A stretch of DNA of 64,000 nucleotides from Bugula neritina (Eukaryota > Bryozoa > Gymnolaemata > Cheilostomatida > Bugulidae). The notes below the pieces were generated by a model. The model did no database searches. It was not told the origin of the DNA and saw only the letters and a list, made by a program, of their open reading frames with translations. The first letter of the stretch is position 1. Each line of letters begins with the position of its first letter. Positions 34,037-45,755 of the stretch are shown piece by piece. Made by a program: the position numbers and the translations under genes. Location: positions 1,060,751-1,124,750 of the forward strand of contig OZ037773.1 in NCBI GenBank assembly GCA_964035545.1, given 5' to 3'.

Positions 34037-37000
34037 CTACTGCTTAGAAACACGTCTACTCCTGACTGCATCAGCGTATGAAAAGATCGAGCAACGTGGT
34101 TGGGGTGCGTGATTAAGACTTTGTGCACCCGGCGGATGAATTTTGTTTCTATTTCCGCCGATACAAAAGTTGATATTTCCGTGGTGTTGACAACTCCCAC
34201 ATTTGCTCGATACTTTTCTCGTACGGTTTTCCCCTAGACTTTCATACGCGCCGCTTTTAACGCAGTCGCATATGAAGTCCTTCAAGCATGCGGGGGGTTG
34301 CCTCGTACGCTGTCCCCTTTCTAGGGGGGGTGACACGCTTGCCGGTTCGTTAGTAGGGGCCTCTAATGGCGTCTCTACTTCACCGTTAGCGGTCACCTCT
34401 TCTTGTTCTCCGGATGGAGCCCCTCCCTCCGTGGGGGTTTGCACTTCCGGAACCGGTTCGGTTTCTGGAAGTGATGGAATTAGACTTGGCGGTGGCGGAC
34501 ACGCTTCTGTTGATAAAAGCTGCTGCTCCTCCCTCACCAAGTTTTCTTCCCGCGGTATGACCACTTCGTATTCAGGTCCATGCCGCCGTCGCCCGCGCGT
34601 TGTTGTCTGCCTCCTGGGCTCTAACAGCAGGGGGGCTTCTCCCACTCCGTCGGGGCTAGCCCAATACGGTTTCAAGCGAGACTCATTCTGGATAGACACC
34701 TGTCCTGAGCGCTCAATCTTGTACGTATGATTGGGCATAGCCTCGACGACCACGTAGGGGCCTACGAACTTAGGCTTCAGTTTATCAGCCTGTCCGCGAC
34801 GCCTACGGTAATTGACCATCCACACCTTATCTCCCATTTGATAGAGGGGTGGTTTATCGGAATCTTCGTGCCGCACCTTCCACTGCTGTTGGCGCAGTAT
34901 ATCGTGTGCGGCCTTCATCCGTTCCACTAGTTCACTGGCATACTCGTGAACCGAGTTATCTTGCTCTGGAACGTGATAGGTGAGATGGTCAGGGACACGA
35001 GTCTCTCTCCCGAGCATCAAGAGGTTTGGGGTCTCACCAGTACCGGTGTGTGGGGTGCTACGGTATGCACGCATGACTTGCGGCAACACCGTATCCCATT
35101 CCTCTTGACCTCGTCCAAGGAGGAGACTCCGGAGTGCATCACCTAGCATCCGGTTGTTGCGCTCCACCACCCCGTTACCTTGAGGGTGGTAGGGGGTGGT
35201 CCTGCTCTGATTTACTCCCCAGAGGTGACAAAGGTCGCTCATCAGTTGAGACTGGAATTGAGCGCCTTGATCAGAGTGTATCTGTTCGGGGAGCCCAAAA
35301 TAACAGAATACATGTTGGTCTAGTGCCCTGGCCACTGTTGGGGCTGATGCATCTGGGATAGCCAGAGCATCCGCCCACCTAGTAAAGTGGTCGGTTAGTA
35401 CTAGGATCCAATTATTACCTCTGGGGGTCAGGGGCATGGGTCCGACCAGGTCTACAGCGACTACTTGCCAAGGCCTACCAGCATATAGCCTCCGCCGTCC
35501 TGCTTCACCAGGGGGGCGGCTGTGCTTACTGGCCTGGCAGATCTCACACTGTTTGACTCTGAGCCGGACATCACGCTCCATTTGCGGCCAATACCACCGG
35601 AGTCGTAATTTGGAGATCACTCTCTTGACCCCTGCGTGGGCCTGTTTGTGAGTATCCCAAATCAACTCACGGCGGATGGCCGTGGGGCAGACTACCCTCT
35701 TCCTTTCCGGGTGTCTGCCGCTGGCAGCTAGAGAGATGGTTAGTAACCCATCCTGCCCGATCCGCAGCGAGTCCCAACGCTGACAGTATAGCCGGAACTC
35801 GGCGCATCCCTGTCGTATGCGTTCCTCGCTGGGTCGCCGCCCTTCCCTTTTGGCCCGGTATATGTCTGCCACGACTCCAGGCAGCTCTTCTTGGAGCTTC
35901 TTCAGCTCTCAAACATTACCGGCCAGTACAGGGTTGGCGCGGAGGTTTTGTACATCCTCCAGGGACTCATCAACTCTTTGCCTGAGTTGACCTTGGTCCC
36001 AGTCAAACGGTGCTCCGTGGTGAGCCAGCGTCTCCAACTCGCATCGCGGGGGACCTCCATCCCTCCTCTCGATGTTGAGACACTGTTTGCAACCTCCATC
36101 AGGTCGGCGACTCAAACCATCCGCATTGCTGTGTCTCTTGCCCGGTCGATGTTCGATCCGGTATGAGAATTCAGCTAGGATTTCGAGCCACCAGGCGACC
36201 TGACTAGAGGGCTCTGCTCTCTTGCACAACCAGATCAGCAAGGCATGATCCGTACGCAGCCGGAACTTCCTGCCGTATAGGTATGGTCTGAAGTGCTTCA
36301 CTGACTTGATTACTGCCAGCAGCTCCTTGCGGGTAGTGCAGTAGTTTCGTTCAGCGGGTGAGAGAGACTTGCTGTAGTAGGCTACTACTACTTCTCAGCC
36401 TTCCTGCACTTGTGACAGCACAGCGCCAACATTTTGGTCACTGGCGTCCGTGTCGAGGATGTACTCCAGAGTGGGGTCTGGGTAGGCCAAGATGGGCGCC
36501 GTTAGTAGGCAGCCCTTGAGGCGGTCGAACGCTTCTTGTTCGACTGGGGTCCACTGCCACGTCACTCCCTTTGCGGTGAGCCGGTTTAACGGCTGTGCTA
36601 TGCCCGCAAAGTCTGGTATGTATTGTCTGTAATACCCTACCAGCCCCAAGAAAGCCCGGAGTCCGGTCAAGTCTTGAGGGGTGACCCAGTCTTCTATTGC
36701 TCGTACCTTCTCGGGATCCGTTGCCACGCCATTTCGACCGACAACGTGCCCCAGGTACTTAACCTCTGGCTGCAATAGAGCGCACTTGAAAGGCTTGAGC
36801 TTAAGACCGGCACCTCGGAGTCTCTCAAAGACCTCCTGCAGACGACTGACATGTGTCTCGAAGTCTGGGGAGATCACGATGACATCATCGAGGTAAATCA
36901 GCAGTGTCTTCCAATGGAGCCCGCTGAGGACTTGCTCCATCAGCCTCTGGAAGGTGGCTGGGGCAGAAGTCAACCCGAAGGGCAGCACCTTCCACTTCCA

Positions 37001-38668
37001 CAAACCGTCCCGTGTGATAAACGCCGCTTTCTCCTGGGCGTCGGGACTCAGAGGAACTTGCCAATAGCCGCTTAGCAAGTCTAACGTACTGAAGTACTTG
37101 CTGCCGGCTAGGGCGTCCAATGACTCGTCAATACGAGGTAGAGGGTAGGCGTCCTGTATGGTTACGCTATTGAGTTTGCGGTAATCCACACAGAACCGCC
37201 AACTGCCGTCTTTCTTCCGGACCAGTACGACTGGCGAGCTCCACGCACTATGGGCGGGCTCTATCAGTCCCCGGTCCAGAAGATCCCGTACTTGTCGGCT
37301 AACCTCTTTCTCTTTCTCCGGCCCCAGCCTGCGTGTGGGTTGCCGGACAGGGACTGTCCCTGCAGTCAGCGGTATTTCGTGTCTGACAATTCCAGTCAGT
37401 CCCTCGTCATGCTCTCCGCTGCTAAACACATCACCGTAGTCGCGTAGTAACTTAGCCATAACTTGGCATTCTCTGTCACTCGCGCAGCTGCTACAGGCTG
37501 TGTCATACAACTCCCGGAGATGTGCGGGGAATGCCCCTCGCCCTTGAGTAGGGCATTGAGGGAGCGCCTCTGTTGCATCACCCAGCGACGGGCCTACGTC
37601 TTTCTCTTGAACAGAGTGAAAACGGCCCAGCATCGACCCTGCCGGAAGCTTGATAGGCTCGGTAAAGGGGTTGACCCACTGCACTAAGATCTCCCCTTGC
37701 TCAGTCAGCTGATTCAGACTGCTGGCAAGTTGGATCCTTTCGTGCGCGCCTTCAACCACCCCTAGTCCAGAGATCCGGCTATTATTCACCCTGCAGTGAA
37801 TGGTAGCCCGGGAGCGGCCTGGTATGATACGGTTGCGTACCACTTGCACACCTCCCACTAAGGGGCGGCCGAACTTGTCGACGCAGGCGAGTTCCCGCCT
37901 GGACATCATCGTTGCAGATCTGCTAAAATCTATGTGACATCCGTGCCGTTTTAGGAACGGCATCCCGAGGATAGCATCCTCCTTGAGCTGACTGACTATG
38001 AAGGTCTCTTGGATCGTTTGATCACGGACTCGTCCCGTCAGCTCAATTATACCATAGAAGGGAAGGCACGACCCGTCAGCTAGGGTGCCGTATTCCCCTT
38101 CGTATGATTCCATCTCACCCCTGACCCAAGCACTGAGGGTGTCGAAGAGTTGGCGGCTTAAGAGGTTTGTGGTACAGCCCGAATCAATGAGGAAAGTAAC
38201 AGCTTTGCCTTCCAGTTTACCGGGCAAGAAATAGCTGTTCCCATGAGGCTGCACCTGAACTCTCTCTTCAGGCCTTACTCTCGCAGGGAGTACCTCCCTC
38301 GCTTTGGGTCGCGGAGGAGGTCTCTTGGGGCGGTGGTAGGTAGGCCTCGGGGGTGCCGAGGCTAGATTCTCGGCTACCTTTGTGGGCTCCCATCCAGATT
38401 CTTGGACTTGTAGCCCTGTGAATCTGTTATGAAGGGGCATAGAAAAGGCAGCCGCGGGGCGAGGCCCCTTGCTGGTCCGTCGTGGCTGTTGCCACTGTTG
38501 GTGGCCAGTACGCGGTACCCGTCTGGGTGACCTGCGTTTCTTCTTCTCTGGGGGTTTCATCGTCGGCCCGCAAGAGGTGGGAACATCTGCGGGCCGCGGT
38601 AGTTTAACCCCTGATTTAGGAAGGGACAGTATCGGCGATAATGCCCTTGATTTCCGCACTCCCAGCAA
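34037..38668 (-). pseudogene. Pro-pol of family A copy 2, two stops
   Basis: The frame overlaps the gag end by 112 bases in -1. Protease (FLIDSGCTTNLL), reverse transcriptase (LIYLDDVIVIS), RNase H, integrase zinc region (HKQAHAG, CEICQ), D-D-E signatures (VDLVGPMP, HSDQGAQF, VVERNN) and a GPY-type module (KFVGPYVVVE) are all present. TGA stops lie at 36395-36397, after VLSQVQEG in RNase H, and at 35909-35911, before integrase. Both sit where a sister copy has CGA. The frame ends with TAG at 34037 after RRVSKQ. Apart from these two stops it is the best preserved pol in the window. It would act in cytoplasmic particles and then in the nucleus. Confidence 0.93.
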
Positions 38669-39510
38669 AAACTGACTGTTTCTCCCTGTGGCGGCGCCGG
38701 TGGCCGCATGGGCTCAGGGGCGGTGCTCACTGGGGTTTGTGGTGTCAGTGTTGCTATCAGCTTGGCTAGCATGTCTGTCAGCTGAGTGACTTTCGATGCC
38801 GTCGCCAACTGGGACACGGCAGCCGCGGTGGGTGTTTCCTCCCCTTGTCCCGCGGCCGTGTCTGCGCGGTCTATCTCCACTTGACGGGAGCTTCCGCGAC
38901 TTTTATGCATTTGATTAGCTAGGAGGTAAGCTTCCCCCTCAGTCAGAGCATCCTCAACGGTGGTGACTCCCCTAGCTAGAAACTGGTGGTGGAGACCCAG
39001 ATCGTCGACAGATGCAATGAAAGCGTCGAGGGTATACCTCTCGCGGTTGACTGGGGGCAAGTCGCTGTACGCGATCTGTGCCAGCTTCATGACCGCGGCG
39101 GCATGCTCCCGCAGCGAGGTGCGGGAATCACGCCGCAACCTCTGTAATCGGGCCCTGGCATCTGTAGCAGAGAGGCCGAAGCGGGCCCGCAGAGAAGCAA
39201 AGATATTATCAATGTCTACGCCCAGCCCATAAGGCTTGGCTTTGTCCATCAATGCCATTCTAAGCTTCAGCAATGCCACCCTAGGGGGCCACTGGGCGAC
39301 GTCCATCACGTCGCTAAACTCTTGGATAAATTGTTCCACCTCTTCTTCACCCGTGAAGGTGGGCGCCTTTAACCTGTAGCGGTCCTCAGCTAGTTCTCGC
39401 GGAACCCTTCGCTCTTCTACTACATGGTTAACAGGCATTGTCTCTACAGCATTGTCTCTACGCTCACCTTCTATTGCCGGTGGTTGAGTTCCAGCATTTT
39501 CAGTCTCCAT
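38557..39510 (-). CDS. Gag of family A copy 2, intact
   Basis: An intact 317-residue frame starts with ATG after the primer site and leader. Residues 1-45 are acidic and variable. Residues about 48-190 form the capsid region (YRLKAPTFTGEEEVEQFIQE, then VALLKLRMALM and LREHAAAVMKLAQIAYSDL). Residues 282-295 are one zinc knuckle, C-x2-C-x4-H-x4-C (CWECGNQGHYRRYC). It ends with GRR and TGA. It would assemble the particle and package RNA. Pol is made by -1 shifting near GTTAAAC in the overlap (inference). Copies 1 and 3 carry broken versions. Confidence 0.9.
   Translation of the reverse strand: METENAGTQPPAIEGERRDNAVETMPVNHVVEERRVPRELAEDRYRLKAPTFTGEEEVEQFIQEFSDVMDVAQWPPRVALLKLRMALMDKAKPYGLGVDIDNIFASLRARFGLSATDARARLQRLRRDSRTSLREHAAAVMKLAQIAYSDLPPVNRERYTLDAFIASVDDLGLHHQFLARGVTTVEDALTEGEAYLLANQMHKSRGSSRQVEIDRADTAAGQGEETPTAAAVSQLATASKVTQLTDMLAKLIATLTPQTPVSTAPEPMRPPAPPQGETVSFCWECGNQGHYRRYCPFLNQGLNYRGPQMFPPLAGRR
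38602..38608 (-). promoter_or_regulatory. Putative -1 frameshift heptamer GTTAAAC, copy 2
   Basis: In gag frame the heptamer is G TTA AAC. Slipping one base back gives GTT AAA and enters the pol frame. It lies in the gag/pol overlap. Confidence 0.5.
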
Positions 39511-39522
39511 CTTGGATGCACT

Positions 39523-39540
39523 ATCCCACTGCTGCCACCA
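39523..39540 (-). other. Primer-binding site, tRNA-Leu type, copy 2
   Basis: TGGTGGCAGCAGTGGGAT on the minus strand, one base after the LTR. It differs by one base from copies 1 and 3. Confidence 0.75.
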
Positions 39541-39541
39541 C

Positions 39542-39846
39542 TGTTATGTTTTTCAGATTTAGGGTTGATGTGCTATCCAGAGAGTCTATTTATTTGCTAT
39601 AGAACTGCACCAGGATAAGTTGAGTGAACGAGTATATTTTACACACAATTATACATTATAAAAACGATACATTATATTCAAACAAGTTACACATCTAATC
39701 TATTTCACACTCTAGCTTCGACTGAGTTAACAGCGGGAAACTACACTTGCTGCTAACTATCAACTACGCTAATTGGCTATTCATTGTTCCGGGTCAATTA
39801 CGCGACCTTACATGTTGTGCTGCTGGTAGTTCCACGAACCACCACA
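39542..39846 (-). repeat. 5' LTR of copy 2
   Basis: 305 bp, begins TGTTATG and ends CCACCACA on the plus strand, followed by the TTAT duplication. Confidence 0.94.
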
Positions 39847-39850
39847 TTAT

Positions 39851-39958
39851 AGTGTCTAAAATATATACTCGTTCACTCGACTTATCCTAGTGCAGTTCTA
39901 TAGCAAGTAATTAGACTCTCTGGATTGCATATCAACCCTAATTCTGAAAATAATAACA
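39851..39958 (+). repeat. 5' LTR of copy 3, second part
   Basis: It continues the LTR after the TTAT duplication and matches 47024-47131, ending in ATAACA. Confidence 0.92.
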
Positions 39959-39959
39959 G

Positions 39960-39977
39960 TGGTGGCAGCGGTGGGAT
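39960..39977 (+). other. Primer-binding site, tRNA-Leu type, copy 3
   Basis: TGGTGGCAGCGGTGGGAT, one base after the LTR end. Confidence 0.78.
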
Positions 39978-39989
39978 AGTGCATCCAAG

Positions 39990-40943
39990 ATGGAGACTGA
40001 AAATGCTGGAACGCAACCACCGGCAGTAGAAGGTGAGCATAGAGACAATGCTGTAGAGACAATGCCTGTTAACCATGTAGTAGAAGAGCGAAGGGTTCCG
40101 TGAGAACTAACTGAAGACCGCTACCGGTTAAAGGCGCCCACCTTCACGGGCGAAGAGGAGGTGGAACAATTTATCCAAGAGTTTAACGACGTAATGGACG
40201 TCGCCCAGTGGCCCCCTAGGGTGGCCCTGCTGAAGCTTAGAATGGCATTGATGGACAAAGCCAAGCCTTATGGGCTGGGCGTAGACATTGATAATATCTT
40301 TGCTTCTCTGCGGGCCCGCTTCGGCCTCTCTGCTACAGATGCCAGGGCCCGATTGCAGAGGTTGCGGCGTGATCCCCGCACCCCGCTGCGGGAGCACGCC
40401 GCCGCGGTCATGAAGCTGGCACAGATCGCATACAGCGACTTGCCCCCAGTCAACCGCGAGAGGTATACCCTCGACGCTTTCATAGCATCTGTCGACGATT
40501 TGGGTCTCCACCACCAGTTTCTAGCTAGGGGAGTCACCACCGTTGAAGATGCTCTGACTGAGGGGGAAGCTTACCTCCTAGCTAATCAAATGCATAAAAG
40601 TCGCGGGAGCTCCCGTCAAGTGGAGGTAGACCGCGCGGACACGGCCGCGGGACAAGGGGAGGAAACCTCCGCCACGGCCGCCGTGTCCCAGCTGGCGACG
40701 GCATCGAAAGTCACTAAACTGACAGACATGCTGGCTAAACTGATAGCAACACTGACACCCCAAACCCCAGTAGGTACCGCCACTGAGCCCGTACGGCCAC
40801 CAGCGCCGCCACAGGGAGAAACAGTCAGTTTTTGCTGGGAATGCGGAAATCAAGGACATTTCCGCCGATACTGTCCCTTCCTAAATCAGAGGTTAAACTA
40901 CCGCGGCCCGCAGATGTTCCCACCTCCTGCGGGCCGACGATGA
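39990..40943 (+). pseudogene. Gag of family A copy 3, one stop
   Basis: It starts with ATG and aligns without gaps to the intact Gag of copy 2. A TGA at 40101-40103, where copy 2 has CGA, ends the frame after 37 codons. Downstream the frame is open from 40104 to 40943, including the zinc knuckle CWECGNQGHFRRYC. It would make capsid if the stop were absent; as it stands only an internal start could produce most of it. Confidence 0.9.
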
Positions 40944-43900
40944 AACTTCCAGGGAAGAAGAAACGCAGGTCACCCAGACGGGTACCGCGTACTGGTAACC
41001 AACAGTGGCAACAGCCACGACGGACCAGCAAGGGGCTCCGCCCCGCCGCTACCTTTTCCATGCCCCTTCACAACAGATTCGCAGGGCTACAAGCCCAAGA
41101 ATCTGGATGGGAGCCCACAAAGGTAGCCGGGAATCTAGCCTCGGCACCCCCGAGGCCTACTTACCACTGTCCCAAGAGACCTCCTTCGCGACCCAAAGCG
41201 AGGGAGGTACTCCCTGCGAGAGTAAGGCCTGAAGGGAGAGTTCAGGTGCAGCCCCATGGGAACAGCTATTTCTTACCCGGTAAACTGGAGGGCAAACCTG
41301 TTACTTTCCTCATTGATTCGGGCTGTACCACGAACCTCTTAAGCCGCCAACTCTTCGACACCCTCAGTGCTAGGGTCAGGGGCGAGATGGAATCATACGA
41401 GGGGGAGTATGGCACCCTAGCTGACGGGTCGTGCTTTCCCTTCTATGGTATAATTGAGCTGACGGGACGAGTCCGTGATCAAACGATCCAAGAGACGTTC
41501 ATCGTCAGTCAGCTCAAGGAGGACGCCATCCTCGGGATGCCATTCTTAAAAAGGCACGGATGTCACATCGATTTTAGTAATTCTGCGATGATGATGTCCG
41601 GCGAGAACTCGCCTGCGTCGACAAGTTCGGCCGCCCTTTAGTGGGAGGTCTGCAAGTGGTACGCAACCGTACCATACCCGGCCACTCCCGGGCTACCATT
41701 CACTGCAGGGTGAACAATAGCCGGATCTTTGGACTCGGGGTAGTTGAAGGCGCGCACGAAAAGATCCAACTTGCCAGCAGTCTGAATCAGCTGACTGAGC
41801 AAGGGGAGATCTTAGTGCAGTGCGTCAACCCCTTTACCGAGTCTGTCAAGCTTCCGGCTGGGTCGATGCTGGGCCGTTTTCACTCTGTTCAGGAGGAGGA
41901 CGTAGGCCCGTCGCTGGGTGATGCGACGGAGGCACTCCCTCGGTGCCCTACTCAAGGGCGAGGGACAGTCCCAGCACATCTCCGGGAGTTGTATGACACA
42001 GCCTGTAGCGGGTGCGCGAGTAACAAAGAATGCCAAGCTATGGCGAAGTTACTACGCAACTACAGTGATGTGTTCAGCAGCGGAGATCATGACGTGGGAC
42101 TGACTGGAATTGTCAGACACGAAATACCGCTGACTGCAGGGACTGTCCCTGTCCGGCAGCCCACACGCAGGCTGAGGCCGGAGAAAGAAAAGGAGGTTAG
42201 CCGACAAGTACGGGATCTTCTGGACCGGGGACTGATAGAGCCCGCCCATAGTGCGTGGAGCTCGCCGGTCGTACTGGTCCGGAAGAAAGACGGCAGTTGG
42301 CGGTTCTGTGTGGATTACCGCAAACTCAATAGCGTAACCATACAGGACGCCTACCTTCTACCTCGTATTGACGAGTCATTGGACGCCCTAGCCGGCAGCA
42401 AGTACTTCAGTACGTTAGACTTGCTGAGTGGCTATTGGCAAGTCCCTCTGAGTCCAGACGCCCAGGAGAAGGCGGCGTTTATCACACGGGACGGTTTGTG
42501 GAAGTGGAAGGTGTTGCCTTTCGGGTTGACCTCCGCCCCAGCCACCTTCCAGAGGCTGATGGAGCAAGTCCTCAGCGGGCTCTATTGGAAGACACTGCTG
42601 ATTTACCTCGATGATGTCATCGTGATCTCCCCAGACTTCGAGACGCATGTCAGTCGTCTGCAGGAGGTCTTTGAGAGGCTCCGAGGTGCCGGTCTTAAGC
42701 TCAAACCTTCTAAGTGCGCTCTAATGCAGCCAGAGGTTAAGTACCTGGGGCACGTTGTCGGTCGAAACGGCGTGGCAACGGATCCCGAGAAGGTACGGGC
42801 AATAGAAGACTGGGTCACCCCCCAAGACTTGACCGGACTCCGGGCTTTCTTGGGGCTGGTAGGGTATTACAGGCAATACATACCAGACTTTGCGGGCATA
42901 GCACAGCCGTTAAATCGGCTCACCGCAAAGGGAGTGACGTGGCAGTGGACCCCAGTCGAACAAGGAGCGTTCGACCGCCTCAAGGGCTGCCTACTAACGG
43001 CGCCCATCTTGGCCTACCCAGACCCCACTCTGGAGTACATCCTTGACACTGACGCCAGTGACCAAAATGTTGGCGCTGTGCTGTCACAAGTGCAGGAAGG
43101 CCGAGAAGTAGTAGTAGCCTACTACAGCAAATCTCTCTCTCCCACTGAACGAAATTACTGCACTACCCGCAAGGAGTTGCTGGCAGTAATCAAGTCAGTG
43201 AAGCACTTCAGACCATACCTATATGGCAGGAAGTTCCGGCTGCGTACGGATCATGCCTTGCTGATCTGGTTGTGCAAGAGAGCAGAGCCCTCTAGTCAGG
43301 TCGCCTGGTGGCTCGAAATCCTAGCTGAATTCTCATACCGGATCGAACATCGACCGGGCAAGAGACACAGCAATGCGGATGGTTTGAGTCGCCGACCTGA
43401 TGGAGGTTGCAAACAGTGTCTCAACATCGAGAGGAGGGATGGAGGTCCCCCGCGATGCGAGTTGGAGACGCTGGCTCACCACGGAGCACCAATTGACTGG
43501 GACCAGGGTCAACTCAGACAGGAGGTTGATGAGTCCCCGGAGGTTGTACAAAACCTTCGCGCCAACCCTGTACTGGCCGATAATGTCCGAGAGCTGAAGA
43601 AGCTCCAAGAAGAGCTGCCTGGAGTCGTGGCAGACATATATCGGGCCAAAAGGGAAGGGCGACGACCCAGCGAGAAACGCACACGACAGGGATGCGCCGA
43701 GTTCCGGCTATACTGTCTGCGTTGGGACTCGCTGCGGATCGGGCAGGATGGGTTACTAACCATCTCTCTAGCCGCCAGCGGCAGACACCCGGAGAGGAAG
43801 AGGGTAGTCTGCCCCACTGCCATCCGCCGTGAGTTGATTTGGGATGCTCACAAACAGGCCCACGCAGGGGTCAAGAGAGTGATATCCACATTACGGCTCC

Positions 43901-45440
43901 GGTGGTATTGGCCACAAATGGAGCGTGACGTCCGACTCAGAGTCAAACAGTGTGAGATCTGCCAGGCCAGTAAGCATAGCCGTCCCCCTGGTGAAGCAGG
44001 ACGGCGGAGGCTATATGCTGGAAGGCCCTGGCAAGTAGTCGCTGTAGAGCTGGTCGGACCCATGCCCCTGACCCCCAGAGGCAGTTGGATCTTACTACTA
44101 ACCGACCACTTTACTAGGTGGGCGGATGCTCTGGCTATCCCAGATGCGTCAGCCCCAACAGTGGCCAGGGCACTAGACCAACATGTATTCTGTTATTTTG
44201 GTCTCCCCGAACAGATACACTCTGATCAAGGCGCTCAATTCAAGTCTCAACTGATGAGCGACCTTTGCCACCTCTGGGGAGTAAATCAGAGCCGGACCAC
44301 CCCCTACCACCCTCAAGGTAACGGGGTGGTGGAGCGCAACAACCGGATGCTAGGTGATGCGCTCCGGAGTCTCCTCCTTGGACGAGGCCAAGAGGAGTGG
44401 GATACGGTGTTGCCGCAAGTCATGCGTGCACACCGTAGCACCCCACACACCAGTACTGGTGAGACCCCAAACCTCTTGATGCTCGGGAGAGAGACTCGTG
44501 TCCCTGACCATCTTACCTACCACGTTCCAGAGCAAGACAACTCGGTTCACGAGTATGCCAGTGAACTAGTGGAACGGATGAAGGCCGCACACGATATACT
44601 GCGCGAACAGCAGTGGAAGGTGCGGCACGAAGATTCCGATGAACCACCTCTCTACCAAATGGGAGATAAGGTGTGGATGGTCAATTACCGTAGGCGTCGC
44701 GGACAGGCTGACAAACTAAAGCCTAAGTTCGTAGGACCCTACGTGATCGTCGAGGCTATGCCCAATCATACATACAAGATTGAGCGCTCAGGACAGGTGT
44801 CTATCCAGAATGAGTCTCGCTTGAAACCGTATTGAGCTAGCCCCGACACAGTGGGAGAAGACCCCCCGTTGTTGGAGCCCAGGAGGCAGACAACAACACG
44901 CGGGCAATGGCGGCATGGACCTGAATACGAAGTGGTCATACCGCGAGAAGAAAACTTGGTGAGAGAGGAGCGACAGCTTTCGCCACCGCCAAGTCTAATT
45001 CCATCACTTCCGGAAACCGAGCCGGTTCCGGAAGTGCAAACCCCCACGGAGGGAGGGGCTCCATCCGGAGAACAAGAAGAGGTGACCGCTAACGGTGAAG
45101 TAGAGACGCCATTAGAGGCCCCTACTAATGAACCGGCGAGCGTGTCACCCCCCCTAGAAAGGGGGCAGCGTACGAGGCAACCCCCGCATACTTGAAGGAC
45201 TTCGTATGCGACTGCGTTAGAAGCGGCGCGTATGAAAGTCTAGGGGAAAACCGTACGAGAAAAGTATCGAGCAAATGTGGGAGTTGTCAACACCACGAAA
45301 ATATCAACTTTTGTATCGGCGGAAATAGAAACAAAATTCATCCACCGGGTGCACAAAGTCTTAATCACGCACCCCAACCACGTTGCTCGATCTTTTCATA
45401 CGCTGATGCAGTCAGGAGTAGACGTATTTCTAAGCAGTAG
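40832..45440 (+). pseudogene. Pro-pol of family A copy 3, several lesions
   Basis: It starts in -1 relative to gag, with protease (FLIDSGCTTNLL), then a 1-base deletion near 41601 in a G run. The next frame is open for 1064 codons (41641-44835): reverse transcriptase (LIYLDDVIVIS), RNase H (TDASDQNVG), integrase. In integrase the first catalytic Asp is Glu here (VELVGPMP against VDLVGPMP), and one Asn nearby is missing. A TGG to TGA change at 44833-44835 cuts the GPY-type end, and a C-run deletion near 45185 shifts the tail. The last part runs to TAG at 45438-45440. It is dead at several points despite the long middle frame. Confidence 0.93.
40892..40898 (+). promoter_or_regulatory. Putative -1 frameshift heptamer GTTAAAC, copy 3
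   Basis: G TTA AAC in the gag frame, 43 bases before the gag stop and within the overlap with pol. Confidence 0.5.
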
Positions 45441-45489
45441 TTCAAACCATTTCACACATTCAGTATGTCTTACGACAACAGATCGTGGG

Positions 45490-45755
45490 GTGAGTTAACT
45501 ATATCTTAATATGGAAACTAGATTGCATCGCTCAGCTCCGACTCACTGAGTCAATCGAGCTGGAGATAGGTTAGTGAAATACCGTAGTAAGAACTCAGTT
45601 TGACTTAGAGATTTTTATAATCTCATTGCAATACGTGTTCTATCTGACTATTCACTACCATAAATCTCTACGAGGTAACTGAATGAGGAGTTGCCATGCT
45701 ATTCAAGCTGACAACACGGCAGTGTACTGTATTAACACTGTTGAATTTTTTTCAG
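45490..45755 (+). other. Candidate intron between pol and ORF3, copy 3
   Basis: Donor TGGG|GTGAGT at 45490, then 266 bp, then the polypyrimidine acceptor TTTTTTTCAG ending at 45755. The upstream pol frame and downstream ORF3 frame both meet in phase 1. Confidence 0.5.

Larger units (their letters stand above)
32342..39846 (-). mobile_element. Ty3/gypsy element, family A copy 2 (youngest)
   Basis: The 305-bp LTRs (32342-32646 and 39542-39846) differ at only two positions. The TTAT flanks (32338-32341, 39847-39850) are a 4-bp target duplication inside the 5' LTR of copy 3. Gag and protease are intact; pol has two TGA stops and ORF3 lost its ATG. Order of insertion: copy 3 first, copy 2 later, as the LTR divergence also says. 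Confidence 0.95.
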
